Below are positions 22,454 through 31,043 of a DNA stretch of 41,293 nucleotides, in pieces (the stretch's first letter is position 1; each line of letters begins with the position of its first letter). Under the pieces are notes generated by a model that did no database searches, was not told where the DNA came from, and worked only from the letters and a program-made list of their open reading frames with translations. The position numbers and the translations under genes are program-made. The DNA comes from Owenweeksia sp. (GTDB lineage: Bacteria > Bacteroidota > Bacteroidia > Flavobacteriales > Schleiferiaceae). The stretch covers positions 1 to 41,293 of the forward strand of contig JANQPD010000047.1 in NCBI GenBank assembly GCA_028285465.1. The letters run 5' to 3'.

Positions 22454-24454
22454 TTAATATATTTTTGAGGCGTCCCTATATCCTGAAAGATCCAGGTACC
22501 AATCTTCAAAACTCGTCCCGCCGGAAGTAGCCCATTGAGAAAACTTCAGGTAAGCCTCATTAATGGGGCTGTACTCAATCGGGTATTGATAAGTGCCATA
22601 TACATGGATGGCCCAGGGCAGGTTATTCTCCGTTCTATAAAAGCGCTCCTGTCCCGGATCACTGTCGTCATCAACGCTTCCCAACAAATTTGACGTGGCC
22701 AATGCAGTGGGCTTTCCATTGCTCAAGTGTACTTCCCTGCCCCTATCCCCATCTACGAAGATGAAGGGATTGTAAGGAGGCAAGCCAAGCGCACTGGTCT
22801 GCACCGGATTTACAAAGCTCAACGTCATGCTTTTGGTAACGGGTTGTACGTAGGGGTCAGCCTTTATTGTGTTGATGAATGGCCCTCCTGCATGCTGGAT
22901 CTCAGAAAAAGTTTGATCCCATGCGATTACAGTAGCTGTGTTTTGTCCCGCTTCCGTACCGTTCCCGTTTAAACTAACCAGGCCAGTGGTTATGCTGCTG
23001 CCACTTACCGTGGATACCGAGGTGCTGGGCAAAGAAGCAAACTGCCAGCCGAAGCCGTTATTAAAAGCAGCACCTACCGCCTTAATGGTCCAATCGGCTT
23101 TGACATCTACTACCTGGTTTTGTGCATTGATGACATGTGTGATCTTATAATCTACAGCCAGGTCATTGAAGTCGTAATCACCCTGCGCCGGCCATAGGTC
23201 TTCAAAGCCAAGTGCTCCCTGGTAGTCTATATCAGCCGTACGTGCCGGGTCATTGGGGTATTCGTCTTGTGGGTCATCTACCCCATCCCCGTCAGAGTCT
23301 CCTGAATTGGTCAAGGGAGGCGTACTTCCATTGTCTATCCCCCTAAAGGGGTTAGCAGAAACATAAAAGATGCAGTCGTTAAAATCCTGGTCAGAGCCCC
23401 CTGAGTTCCTGTAAATATCCTCTACACCATTCAAGAGGATCTGACGAGCAGGGTCGCTCAACTGAACCGTATGCTGCCTTTGTGTACCTGAGCCAGGGTT
23501 AAAAGCAGGGTTTGAGTATACCTTTGCGTTGTTCACTTTTACGGTTTGGGAATTTGAATCCCAGGCATTTTGAAAAAGCACCCAACTGATGGTTTTTCCA
23601 GCCGGAAATATACCCAGTTTCACTTTGTCGCCTGCATTCAGATCGCCCCCGGAACCACTTAATGAGGCATTGGGGAAAACGAGAAATACCGAATCGATCT
23701 GCGCTGCACTGGCCGGGGGGTTATTGCTGTCAAAAACATAATAAGCCAATGCGTTTTTATAGCCTGCCCCTTCTGATACAAAGGTTACCCAAACTTCGCT
23801 AAGCTCTGTTACTACCACATCGAGGTTGTTGCCCGGAGTAAGGTAAGAAGGGTTTGCGGTAGGTACGGGGTTCCGTTCCGGAAGAGAAGCATTGATGTCA
23901 TCTAAAAGCGCCTGGGAAATAGGATCACCGGGATTTTCCAGGTAGCTGGGTACGCCCGAGTTGTTGTATGTACCCATGTAATACACATTTCCACCGGCAG
24001 GAATAGGGGTGGTCATAGCCGCTTTCTTCAAAGCACGTGGAGCGGGCTTACCTCCAAAATTCAGGGAAATAGACTGGGCCGCGGAAACTGTGGCACTATT
24101 TGCAAAACCTTGATACTGGCATTGTACAAACACTTCCCTGAGGTATGCAGGTACTTTAATCAGCGTACTCATCCGGCCGGATTGATCTGTATAGCCCGCA
24201 GCAAATTTCTTTCCTCCATGCTGGGGATCCTGATCGTAAAAATCTATCCGGATGCCCTGTAGAGGCGCATCATCAAGCCCGTTTACCTGAACCGTTGCCC
24301 CGAGATCGCGGCTGGTTTTAAAGTTGAACTGAGCCGGTACTTGTAATTCTTCAATAGGTCCGTTTACGGCTCCCTTAGCAAAATCAGTGGTTTCTTTTTT
24401 ACATGCACCTGCAAGTAAGGCCGAAATAAAAGTGATGACTAATGTTTTCTTCAT
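22454..24454 (-). CDS. LruC-domain lipoprotein
   Basis: The 666-residue protein starts with a lipoprotein signal (MKKTLVITFISALLAGAC). An N-terminal beta-sandwich (about 60-130) resembles a carboxypeptidase-regulatory or Big-like fold. Residues about 290-370 look like DUF4114, with VLFQNAWDSNSQTVK and SDQDFNDCIFYVSANP. A thrombospondin-type-3-like calcium motif follows (DSDGDGVDDPQDEYPNDPAR, about 385-404). The LruC domain begins LGFEDLWPAQGDYDFNDLAV and continues to the C-terminus. LruC was named from a Leptospira lipoprotein; such proteins are surface or outer-membrane-associated and probably bind calcium. The gene lies just beyond the end of the polysaccharide locus, but a functional link is only suggested by position. 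Confidence 0.88.
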   Translation of the reverse strand: MKKTLVITFISALLAGACKKETTDFAKGAVNGPIEELQVPAQFNFKTSRDLGATVQVNGLDDAPLQGIRIDFYDQDPQHGGKKFAAGYTDQSGRMSTLIKVPAYLREVFVQCQYQGFANSATVSAAQSISLNFGGKPAPRALKKAAMTTPIPAGGNVYYMGTYNNSGVPSYLENPGDPISQALLDDINASLPERNPVPTANPSYLTPGNNLDVVVTELSEVWVTFVSEGAGYKNALAYYVFDSNNPPASAAQIDSVFLVFPNASLSGSGGDLNAGDKVKLGIFPAGKTISWVLFQNAWDSNSQTVKVNNAKVYSNPAFNPGSGTQRQHTVQLSDPARQILLNGVEDIYRNSGGSDQDFNDCIFYVSANPFRGIDNGSTPPLTNSGDSDGDGVDDPQDEYPNDPARTADIDYQGALGFEDLWPAQGDYDFNDLAVDYKITHVINAQNQVVDVKADWTIKAVGAAFNNGFGWQFASLPSTSVSTVSGSSITTGLVSLNGNGTEAGQNTATVIAWDQTFSEIQHAGGPFINTIKADPYVQPVTKSMTLSFVNPVQTSALGLPPYNPFIFVDGDRGREVHLSNGKPTALATSNLLGSVDDDSDPGQERFYRTENNLPWAIHVYGTYQYPIEYSPINEAYLKFSQWATSGGTSFEDWYLDLSGYRDASKIY

Positions 24455-24572
24455 GGCGTACCAATTATGTGGTTACGATACTACTTACGTAAATTTCGTA
24501 CCACTGGAAATAAAAAAAATAAGGTGTTGATTTAAAATGATTTACAATAAAAACCATTTTTGGATTATTCTT

Positions 24573-24602
24573 AAAAAGGGAATAAAAAGCTTGATAATTC
24601 CC
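24573..24602 (-). terminator. Candidate intrinsic terminator of the glycosyltransferase operon
   Basis: On the minus strand GGGAAT (24602-24597) and ATTCCC (24583-24578) form a 6-bp stem with a 13-nt loop, followed directly by five T (24577-24573). It starts about 10 nt after the stop of the last glycosyltransferase gene. The stem is short, so efficiency is uncertain. Confidence 0.5.
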
Positions 24603-24611
24603 AAATAGGGA

Positions 24612-25805
24612 TTAAACATCTTCAAAGTCTGTCAGATCTGCTGCTCTTCTGCTGCGTTCCCAGGCCGCCTTCTGAGCGCCTTTCACCCAGCGTACAAAAC
24701 CCGCAAAAACGGCATAGTTCATTACTAGAAAGTAATAGGGAATAAAGAGCACCTTTACCCTGATCTTTTTATTCTCCAGGGCCCAGCCCAATAGCGCCAT
24801 GGCATAAAAAACCAATTGTGCCAGGAGCAGCTCTTTGTAGAACCATCCTTCTTCGAGGTAAGCCAACAAGCCATTGAGTGCTAATATAACCGGCAGTGCC
24901 AAAGCAGATACGGACCAGCGCAGCACGCGGTGAGATACATACTGAAAGCTAAGGGTGAAGTTTCTGAAGGGGTTGAGCAATTTGGTAAGCCTGCTCATAG
25001 CCTGCCATCCCCCCGCTGCTATGCGCACCTTCCGCTTAAGCTCTTCACCTACGTCCTCACTGGCAGTTTCCATAGCATAGGCTTTAGGCTCGTACTCCAT
25101 GCGGTACCCTTTTTCACAGATCCGCAGCGATTGCATGAAGTCGTCCAGGATGGTATCTTCTTCCAGGGTCATTACCAAGGTGCTCCTGAAACTTACCAGC
25201 TCACCAGCCGCCCCCACAATTGTATAGAGCTCTGCATCCCAACGCTTTAACGTAGATTCATACTTCCAGTAAATGCCTTCTCCTGCTCCTGAAGCGCTTT
25301 CTGCCCCCTCCTGCCGGATGCGTTTCTCACCGGACACACCTCCTACTTTAGGGTCGATGTAATATTTTACCAGCTCCCGGATGGCTTCTCTGTTTAACAA
25401 GGTATTGGCATCGCAGAACACCACAACAGGCGATTCTACAAATTTCATAGCCCGGTTTTCTGCGGCAGATTTGCCGGCCCGCCTGTCTTCATGGATCACC
25501 TCTACCCCTTCTACCTCTTCCAAAAGTCTGCGGGTATTATCAGTGGAACCATCTGTAATAAACAAAATGCGCAGTTTGTCTTTTGGATAGTCTAAGGCCA
25601 GGCTGTTTTTCGCCTTCTTTAAAATGAAATCTTCCTCGTTAAAGGCGGGAATGACCAGGGTGACTTCCGGTTCAAAACGATCGCTGAAGTTGTACCTGCG
25701 TGGCTTGAAAATGCGCTTTAACCGAAGCAGCACAAAGAGCAACAAACCATATCCCAGATAGGTGTAAAACACCAGGGCGATCAATATCCAGAGGGCGATT
25801 TCCAT
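24612..25805 (-). CDS. Membrane family-2 glycosyltransferase
   Basis: A 397-residue processive-type GT2. An N-terminal membrane helix (ALWILIALVFYTYLGYGLLL) is followed by the GT-A domain: VTLVIPAFNEEDFILKK, LFITDGSTDNTRRLLEE, a DxD-type VVFCDANTLLN, an acceptor-side EEDTILDDFMQSLRI and RIAAGGWQAMSR at the QxxRW position. Three or four further membrane helices lie in residues 290-370. These features resemble cellulose/hyaluronan-synthase-like enzymes. It is the last gene of a leftward four-gene operon and starts directly after the upstream stop codon with no spacer. The sugar specificity cannot be read from sequence. Confidence 0.9.
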   Translation of the reverse strand: MEIALWILIALVFYTYLGYGLLLFVLLRLKRIFKPRRYNFSDRFEPEVTLVIPAFNEEDFILKKAKNSLALDYPKDKLRILFITDGSTDNTRRLLEEVEGVEVIHEDRRAGKSAAENRAMKFVESPVVVFCDANTLLNREAIRELVKYYIDPKVGGVSGEKRIRQEGAESASGAGEGIYWKYESTLKRWDAELYTIVGAAGELVSFRSTLVMTLEEDTILDDFMQSLRICEKGYRMEYEPKAYAMETASEDVGEELKRKVRIAAGGWQAMSRLTKLLNPFRNFTLSFQYVSHRVLRWSVSALALPVILALNGLLAYLEEGWFYKELLLAQLVFYAMALLGWALENKKIRVKVLFIPYYFLVMNYAVFAGFVRWVKGAQKAAWERSRRAADLTDFEDV

Positions 25806-26648
25806 TTAGTGTGTTTTTTGTTTGGAGAAATAGTGTGTGAAAAATTTCATGTTGTAAACAAAGCGTTTCCAGAAGGCAGCCATGAGGTTGCCATCCATCT
25901 TGGTCCTGCGCATATTTGTATAGATCATGGCCTTCCTGGAGCGCACCAGTTTAATGCTTCCCCGTTTACCTATCTCAAAAGCCAAAGTGCCGTCTTCACC
26001 CCGGTCTACTTCAAAGTTGTATCCCCCAACTTCCGTTGCCTCTTGCTTTACATATGCCATACTTGCCCCTCCGCAATTCAGATGGGGACGTTTTGCATTT
26101 TTGATCAAGACACCTATGTATTTCGCTTGCTGGTAGAGGAGTAAAGAGGGCGGATATTTTTGTTCATCCGTATAAAAAGCGTGCAAACTGTATGTACACA
26201 AGGCTTCCTTCTTTTGCAGGGGTGCCACCAATTGTTCTATCCATTGCGGCATGTAGATCGTATCCGCATCTCCACTTACAATAAACTTTCCTTTGGCCGC
26301 ATCAAGTCCCGCCTGTCGCGCATGTGCATAGCCCTGCCGCTTCTCAAATACAGAAATGGCACCGCAGCGTTCAATGAAGTCCTGTGTATGATCTGTAGAA
26401 TTATTGTTCACTACGATCAGTTCCATAGGGAAATTCACCTGGCTATGGGCTAAACTGGCCAGGGTGGCGAGGATGAAATCCTGTTCATTCCAGGCAATAA
26501 GCACTACTGAAACCAGAGGATCAGGACTCTGCAAGGCTTTGATCTTCTCCTGGATAAACGCAAAGTCTGATGCCGGAACTTCACCAAAGGGTATGTAGTT
26601 GTATTGCTGGAACTGACGGATATAGGTAGGGGGTAAAAATCTTAGCAT
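25806..26648 (-). CDS. Family-2 glycosyltransferase
   Basis: A 280-residue soluble GT2. VVLIAWNEQDFILATLASLA and LIVVNNNSTDHTQDFIE mark the nucleotide-sugar-binding half, VSGDADTIYMPQWIEQL holds the metal-binding DxD, and GGASMAYVKQEATEVGGYNF with RGEDGTLAFEIGKRG carries the acceptor-side acidic residue. No membrane helix is evident. It probably adds one sugar to the lipid-linked repeat unit on the inner face of the cytoplasmic membrane. It lies 4 nt after the GT4 gene and abuts the next GT2 gene. Confidence 0.9.
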   Translation of the reverse strand: MLRFLPPTYIRQFQQYNYIPFGEVPASDFAFIQEKIKALQSPDPLVSVVLIAWNEQDFILATLASLAHSQVNFPMELIVVNNNSTDHTQDFIERCGAISVFEKRQGYAHARQAGLDAAKGKFIVSGDADTIYMPQWIEQLVAPLQKKEALCTYSLHAFYTDEQKYPPSLLLYQQAKYIGVLIKNAKRPHLNCGGASMAYVKQEATEVGGYNFEVDRGEDGTLAFEIGKRGSIKLVRSRKAMIYTNMRRTKMDGNLMAAFWKRFVYNMKFFTHYFSKQKTH

Positions 26649-26652
26649 ATGC

Positions 26653-27783
26653 TTACTCTACAATTTCATGATAAAGCGCAAGGGTTTTTTGAGCGGTTGT
26701 TTTCCAGTCAAAGTCTTTTACACGCTCCAATCCTCTACTTATCAATGTATTGCGTAAATCTTCATCTGTGCTTAACCGATGAAGCCCCTCCGCTATTTCT
26801 TCCTCAGAAAGTGGATCTACATAATAGGCCGCTTCTCCCGCAACCTCGGGCATGGAGGATGTATTTCCCGTAAGCACAGGAGTGCCGCATGCCATACTTT
26901 CCAAAAGTGGAATACCAAAGCTTTCACGCAGACTTGGGTATAAAAATACCCCCGCCATACTTAAAATCGCAGGTAGGTCCAGGTTGTTTATATAGCCTGT
27001 ATATATGATCTCATTTTTGTAGCGCGAATAGCCATGCTTACTCAGTATCTGTACAACGTCCGGGTTCAGGTCTCCCACCACCAATTTATGCTTGGTCCCG
27101 TATTTTTCGCAATACCTTGCAAAGGCCAGCACAGTCCGGGTGGTGTTTTTTTTGGGGTCCGTATTTCCCAGATATAAAAAGAAGTGCTCGGGAAGTTGGT
27201 ATTGCTGCCGCTTTTTTTCCAGTACTTCTTTATCCTTTACCGGCTTAAAATGTCTGCTCACCCCGTTGTAGATCACTTCTATTTTTTCGCCCGGCAGCTC
27301 CAGGTAATGTTCAAAGCGCTTCTTTTCAAAATAGGACACCGTAATAACCTTCCTGGCCTCGGTCAGGATATTGCGCACCGTCCATCGCCTGTAGGCATTT
27401 CCAAACATTTGATAGAGGCTGTATCCCTTTGCAAAGAAAGGGTTGGTTTCAAAATAAATGATGTCGTGCAGCGTAATAACCAATGGAACCCCAATGTTTA
27501 CCGGGGCTGTGTTGCTGGTACAATGCAATACATCCAAGCGGTCTCTTTGTGCTTTGGCACGCAACCGTACCTGCTCCCAAAAAGGGTACGCGCCTGAGAA
27601 CACTTTTATTTTGAAGTTCTCCGTTTCCTGCAGGCATGCCCGGTCCGGGCCATTGTTTACATATATGATGTAGTCGTTTTTCGCATCAAGCTTTTGGAGC
27701 TCCCTAATGGTTTCCAGGGCCACAAAGTCCATCCCGTGCTTTTTCTCTCTGAAAATACGCTGCGCTTCAATACCAATCCTCAT
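26653..27783 (-). CDS. Family-4 (GT-B) glycosyltransferase
   Basis: Started at 27783 (MRIGIEAQRIF) the protein has 376 residues. The C-terminal donor domain is clear: FLYLGNTDPKKNTTRTVLAF, then LYPSLRESFGIPLLESMACG with the EX7E motif, and VLTGNTSSMPEVAGEAAYYV. The N-terminal acceptor domain contains LHCTSNTAPVNIGVPLVITL HDI-type motifs. GT4 enzymes such as mannosyl- or rhamnosyltransferases retain the anomeric configuration. The upstream in-frame ATG at 27828 lies within the preceding gene; the 27783 ATG follows its stop by 1 nt (TAGCATG) and gives the normal family N-terminus. Confidence 0.92.
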   Translation of the reverse strand: MRIGIEAQRIFREKKHGMDFVALETIRELQKLDAKNDYIIYVNNGPDRACLQETENFKIKVFSGAYPFWEQVRLRAKAQRDRLDVLHCTSNTAPVNIGVPLVITLHDIIYFETNPFFAKGYSLYQMFGNAYRRWTVRNILTEARKVITVSYFEKKRFEHYLELPGEKIEVIYNGVSRHFKPVKDKEVLEKKRQQYQLPEHFFLYLGNTDPKKNTTRTVLAFARYCEKYGTKHKLVVGDLNPDVVQILSKHGYSRYKNEIIYTGYINNLDLPAILSMAGVFLYPSLRESFGIPLLESMACGTPVLTGNTSSMPEVAGEAAYYVDPLSEEEIAEGLHRLSTDEDLRNTLISRGLERVKDFDWKTTAQKTLALYHEIVE

Positions 27784-27784
27784 G

Positions 27785-28690
27785 CTACCTGTTTGCAAAG
27801 TTCCATATATAGCCTCTCCAAAAAGCATGGGCCAGGTCTTTCCTGCCCTTCAATAGCCAGCTCAATACATTTTTCGGAACCGCGATAAAGCTAAAATAAA
27901 TCCAGGCCAAAAAAACACGCCATGCGGGATAGTTTCTACGCGCAAAGAGCAAGCGGTTTCGTGTAAGGTAATAGATCTTCAGCGGGCTGTTTACTCCCGT
28001 ACTTACAGACTCTTTATGGTATACGGTAGCCATGCCGTTATACATAATCTTGTAACCGGCCCTGGCTACGCGCGCGCTCCAATCCAATTCTTCGTAATAC
28101 AGAAAAAAATCGGCATACATCGGCCCTACTTCACAGATCACCTTTTGTGGGACGATCATGGCCGCCCCATGTATAAATGCCGTTTCGCGTACGTCATCAT
28201 ATTGCCCGGTGTCTTTTTCTCCGGCGCCTATCCCCGCATTGCGTATAGTAACCACACTCATGGGCGTAGCTCCTGCATATTGTATAAGGTTATCCTCATG
28301 AAAAAACTTGATCTTAGGGCTCATCATACCAAAATCCGGGTATTGCCTGATAACACTTAAGCTCTTTTCCAATAAATCCTCCGGAACTTCCGTATCGTTA
28401 TTTATAAAGAAAACATACTCCCCCCGGCAATGTGGTAAGCCCACATTATTCCCGCCTGCAAAACCCAGATTTTTCCCGCTCTCGAGATAGGTAATACGTT
28501 CCTTTTTTCCAAGTGCCTGAGCAAGCTCTGCATTTGATGCGTCATCATTGTTTACCACTACAAGCTCCCAGTTTGAGTAGCTCAGCTTTTCCAGCGACCG
28601 GATTAACTCCTGCGTTACTTCAGGCTGCCTGTAATTTACGGTGAGAAATGAAAAAAGAGGGGATGACAAAGGGCTATGCGCTTGCTTCAA
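27785..28690 (-). CDS. Family-2 glycosyltransferase, rhamnosyltransferase-like, TTG start
   Basis: A 301-residue GT2 with FSFLTVNYRQPEVTQELIRS, LVVVNNDDASNAELAQAL, GFAGGNNVGLPHCRGEYVFF and INNDTEVPEDLL at the DxD position, then FLYYEELDWSARVARAGYKI. These motifs match the rhamnosyl/galactofuranosyl-transferase-like GT2 group. A C-terminal hydrophobic and amphipathic stretch (VFLAWIYFSFIAVPKNVLSW) may attach it to the membrane. No ATG is available near the N-terminus; TTG at 28690 is used, supported by a perfect -7 box ending 16 nt upstream. It heads the leftward glycosyltransferase operon. Confidence 0.87.
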   Translation of the reverse strand: MKQAHSPLSSPLFSFLTVNYRQPEVTQELIRSLEKLSYSNWELVVVNNDDASNAELAQALGKKERITYLESGKNLGFAGGNNVGLPHCRGEYVFFINNDTEVPEDLLEKSLSVIRQYPDFGMMSPKIKFFHEDNLIQYAGATPMSVVTIRNAGIGAGEKDTGQYDDVRETAFIHGAAMIVPQKVICEVGPMYADFFLYYEELDWSARVARAGYKIMYNGMATVYHKESVSTGVNSPLKIYYLTRNRLLFARRNYPAWRVFLAWIYFSFIAVPKNVLSWLLKGRKDLAHAFWRGYIWNFANR

Positions 28691-28706
28691 TGTTTAATAA
28701 GTGTTT

Positions 28707-28714
28707 CAAAAATA
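28707..28714 (-). promoter_or_regulatory. -7 box of the leftward glycosyltransferase operon
   Basis: The minus strand reads TATTTTTG, an exact TAnnTTTG. Its end lies 16 nt before the TTG start at 28690, predicting a leader of about 14 nt. Confidence 0.52.
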
Positions 28715-28749
28715 ATTCTTTCCGGCTGTGGTGCGCCTGCCAGCTGATG

Positions 28750-28757
28750 TAAATTTG
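28750..28757 (+). promoter_or_regulatory. -7 box of the unknown protein/ligase pair
   Basis: TAAATTTG matches TAnnTTTG exactly, 22 nt before the ATG at 28780. With the minus-strand box at 28707-28714 it makes a divergent control region in an 89-nt gap. Confidence 0.52.
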
Positions 28758-28779
28758 TGAAAATGCTAAGTAAATCATT

Positions 28780-29559
28780 ATGATGCGCTATTTCATTCTT
28801 TTTTTGTTCTGCCCCTTCTTGGTATTTGCCCAATTGCGGGAAAACAGGCCGTTGCCTATTGTAGCAAAAACACCAAGCAGTGAGCTAGCGGATAGCATCA
28901 CGGGTTGGAGCCTTAGCAAAGATGGGCAATGGATGAGTAAAGAAAAAACCATCTATCCCAGGCTTATTTCCCGCGATGAGGAAAACTACGAAAACAAGGA
29001 AAACCGCCTGGGCATAGACAATTTTGAAAAGCTGCTCCTTTATCCGGTGAAATATGGTCAGGATACCCTTATGCTCCTGGTAAAACTGTATACCAGTGGT
29101 TCTTATAAATATCCGGTGACCAAAAGAGGGTGGCATACCCAGATCGATGCTTACTACTATTTGTTTAGAAAAGCAGAATTACAAGCTGCTGTCCGCAAGG
29201 CGGACACTGCCTTGCAGTTAAGCAAAATAAGCCTGATGGATGGTGGTTTGTTGAGCAATGTGAAGGAAAAAAAAGTACTGAAAGAAATATTGGAACGCCT
29301 CAGGGTAAGAGAGCGTTATGACCGCGTTTTGATGCTTATGACCCAGCGCATTGCCAAAACAGAGAGCATGCGTTTCCATATCTTCTCACTACACAGGGTT
29401 TTTCCCGATGTAGAGGGCGTATACAAAGATTTTAAACTTAGAGGAAGAACCGTGTATGGCAATAAAATCTTGTTTGATTACATGTACTATGAAACCACGG
29501 ACAAGATCTTCAGGCGTTTTTTTAGCCTGCCTAAAAGTTTTGAAGTTGAAACGGAATAA
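28780..29559 (+). CDS. Exported protein of unknown function in the polysaccharide locus
   Basis: I do not recognise this 259-residue protein. It has a signal peptide (MMRYFILFLFCPFLVFAQ) and no lipobox. The mature part is basic and predicted mixed alpha/beta, with GWSLSKDGQWMSKEKTIYPR, LLLYPVKYGQDTLMLLVKLY, WHTQIDAYYYLFRKAELQ and a Lys/Arg-rich helix KEKKVLKEILERLRVRERYD. It is probably periplasmic. It is co-directional with the ligase/polymerase gene 8 nt downstream and has its own promoter box, so a role in polysaccharide polymerisation, export or modification is a position-based guess. An ATG at 28783 is an equal start. Confidence 0.75.
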   Translation: MMRYFILFLFCPFLVFAQLRENRPLPIVAKTPSSELADSITGWSLSKDGQWMSKEKTIYPRLISRDEENYENKENRLGIDNFEKLLLYPVKYGQDTLMLLVKLYTSGSYKYPVTKRGWHTQIDAYYYLFRKAELQAAVRKADTALQLSKISLMDGGLLSNVKEKKVLKEILERLRVRERYDRVLMLMTQRIAKTESMRFHIFSLHRVFPDVEGVYKDFKLRGRTVYGNKILFDYMYYETTDKIFRRFFSLPKSFEVETE

Positions 29560-29567
29560 AAAGCACT

Positions 29568-31043
29568 TTGACCAGTAAAGAGGCTGTATTAAAGTATACC
29601 CTTTCCATACTTTTAGCTGTAGTATGTGGGTTTCTCATTGCCCGGAGTGGCATTTCGATAGCCCTGGCTCTTTTGGGTTTGCCCGTTTTTGTAGTCTTTT
29701 TTGCCTTGTTCATCCGCAACCCGAAAATCGGCATTTACGGGGCTTTAATCCTTTCTTTTATCCTGCCCATTTTGTCGCGCTACCTTCCGGTTAGCATTCC
29801 CTTTGGTTTGGGGGTAGATGGACTACTTGTAACCTGCCTGCTTATATTGATCTTCAAAAACTGGAAATACCTCGACCTGTCACTCGCCTATAACCGCGTA
29901 GTGTTGTTGATGATGCTATGGATGGGGTATATTGTACTACAAATAGCTAACCCACTAGCTTACAGCGTGGTGGCCTGGTTTTATTCTATGCGGGGCATTG
30001 CACTTTATCAATTGCTTTTTATTGCTCTGGGCCTGGTAATATTCAACAGCAAAAAAGATTTCTATCGCTTTTTAAACATCTGGCTTTGGTTATCCCTCCT
30101 CGGTGTAGCCTGGGCCATTAAACAAAAGTACCTGGGTGTATCTGCTGCAGAACAGGCCTGGCTGGATAGCGGAGAATACAAAACCCACTTGCTCTTTGGA
30201 AAACTCAGGGTATTCAGCTATTATTTTGATGCCGGCACCTTTGGAGCTGCCATGGGGCATGTATGCATTGTAGCAGCCGTGCTGTTTGTAGGCCCTTTTA
30301 GCAAAAGGCGTAAGGCCTTCTATCTCATCACTTCTTTACTTAGCTTTTACGCCCTGATGTTGAGTGGCACCCGGGGGGCTTTGGCTGTACCTGCCATAGG
30401 CGGTATGTGCTATATCGTGATGATCAAAAATACCCGCATCCTGCTCGCAGGGGCAGCTGTGTTGCTCGGAGGCTTCATCTTTTTAAAATACACCTCCATA
30501 GGCGCGGGAAATTATAGCCTGGATCGCTTAAGAACCGCGCTCGACCCTGAAGATGCTTCCCTTAAAGTGCGTCTGGTAAATCGCGCCCGTCTTACAGAAT
30601 ATTTACGTGATAAGCCTTTTGGCGGTGGGGTTGGAACCGTGGGCAGTTGGGGGAATCGTTTTTCTCCGGGCACCTGGTTGGCAGACTTTGAGCCGGATGG
30701 GCTGTATACCCGCATCCGTGCCGAAACCGGGTTAATAGGCAGGAATTTCTACGTACTCATCTGGTTGTACATTCTCCTTGATGGTATATTATGGGTGTGG
30801 AAAGAGCCGAATAATGAAAGGCGCACACTCGCCATGGCCATGTTGGCCGGCTATGCAGGGATTCTTGTAGCCAATTATGGAAACCAGGTAATGACCCAAT
30901 TCCCTATAGCACCTACTGTTTTCCTGAGTATTTCTTTTTTATACAGTATGCGAAAATGGAATGTTGAGGGCGAAGTAGAATTAAAAGAAAGGCCTACTCC
31001 TGAAATGGCTTCTAGTAGTCCTCCTTCAACTTCCTGGACTTAA
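29568..31043 (+). CDS. O-antigen ligase/polymerase-type membrane protein, TTG start
   Basis: The 491-residue protein has about ten to twelve membrane helices and the Wzy_C/O-antigen-ligase pattern. The central stretch LMLSGTRGALAVPAIGGMCY is followed by a large periplasmic loop (about 300-390) with LKVRLVNRARLTEYLRDKPF, GGGVGTVGSWG and YTRIRAETGLIG. Such proteins polymerise lipid-linked repeat units (Wzy) or ligate chains; in this locus a Wzy role is more likely, since a Wzx-like flippase and a Wzz-like co-polymerase are present. No ATG lies near the start; TTG at 29568, 8 nt after the upstream stop, is the best choice. Its 3' end overlaps the convergent co-polymerase gene by 32 nt. Confidence 0.88.
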   Translation: MTSKEAVLKYTLSILLAVVCGFLIARSGISIALALLGLPVFVVFFALFIRNPKIGIYGALILSFILPILSRYLPVSIPFGLGVDGLLVTCLLILIFKNWKYLDLSLAYNRVVLLMMLWMGYIVLQIANPLAYSVVAWFYSMRGIALYQLLFIALGLVIFNSKKDFYRFLNIWLWLSLLGVAWAIKQKYLGVSAAEQAWLDSGEYKTHLLFGKLRVFSYYFDAGTFGAAMGHVCIVAAVLFVGPFSKRRKAFYLITSLLSFYALMLSGTRGALAVPAIGGMCYIVMIKNTRILLAGAAVLLGGFIFLKYTSIGAGNYSLDRLRTALDPEDASLKVRLVNRARLTEYLRDKPFGGGVGTVGSWGNRFSPGTWLADFEPDGLYTRIRAETGLIGRNFYVLIWLYILLDGILWVWKEPNNERRTLAMAMLAGYAGILVANYGNQVMTQFPIAPTVFLSISFLYSMRKWNVEGEVELKERPTPEMASSSPPSTSWT

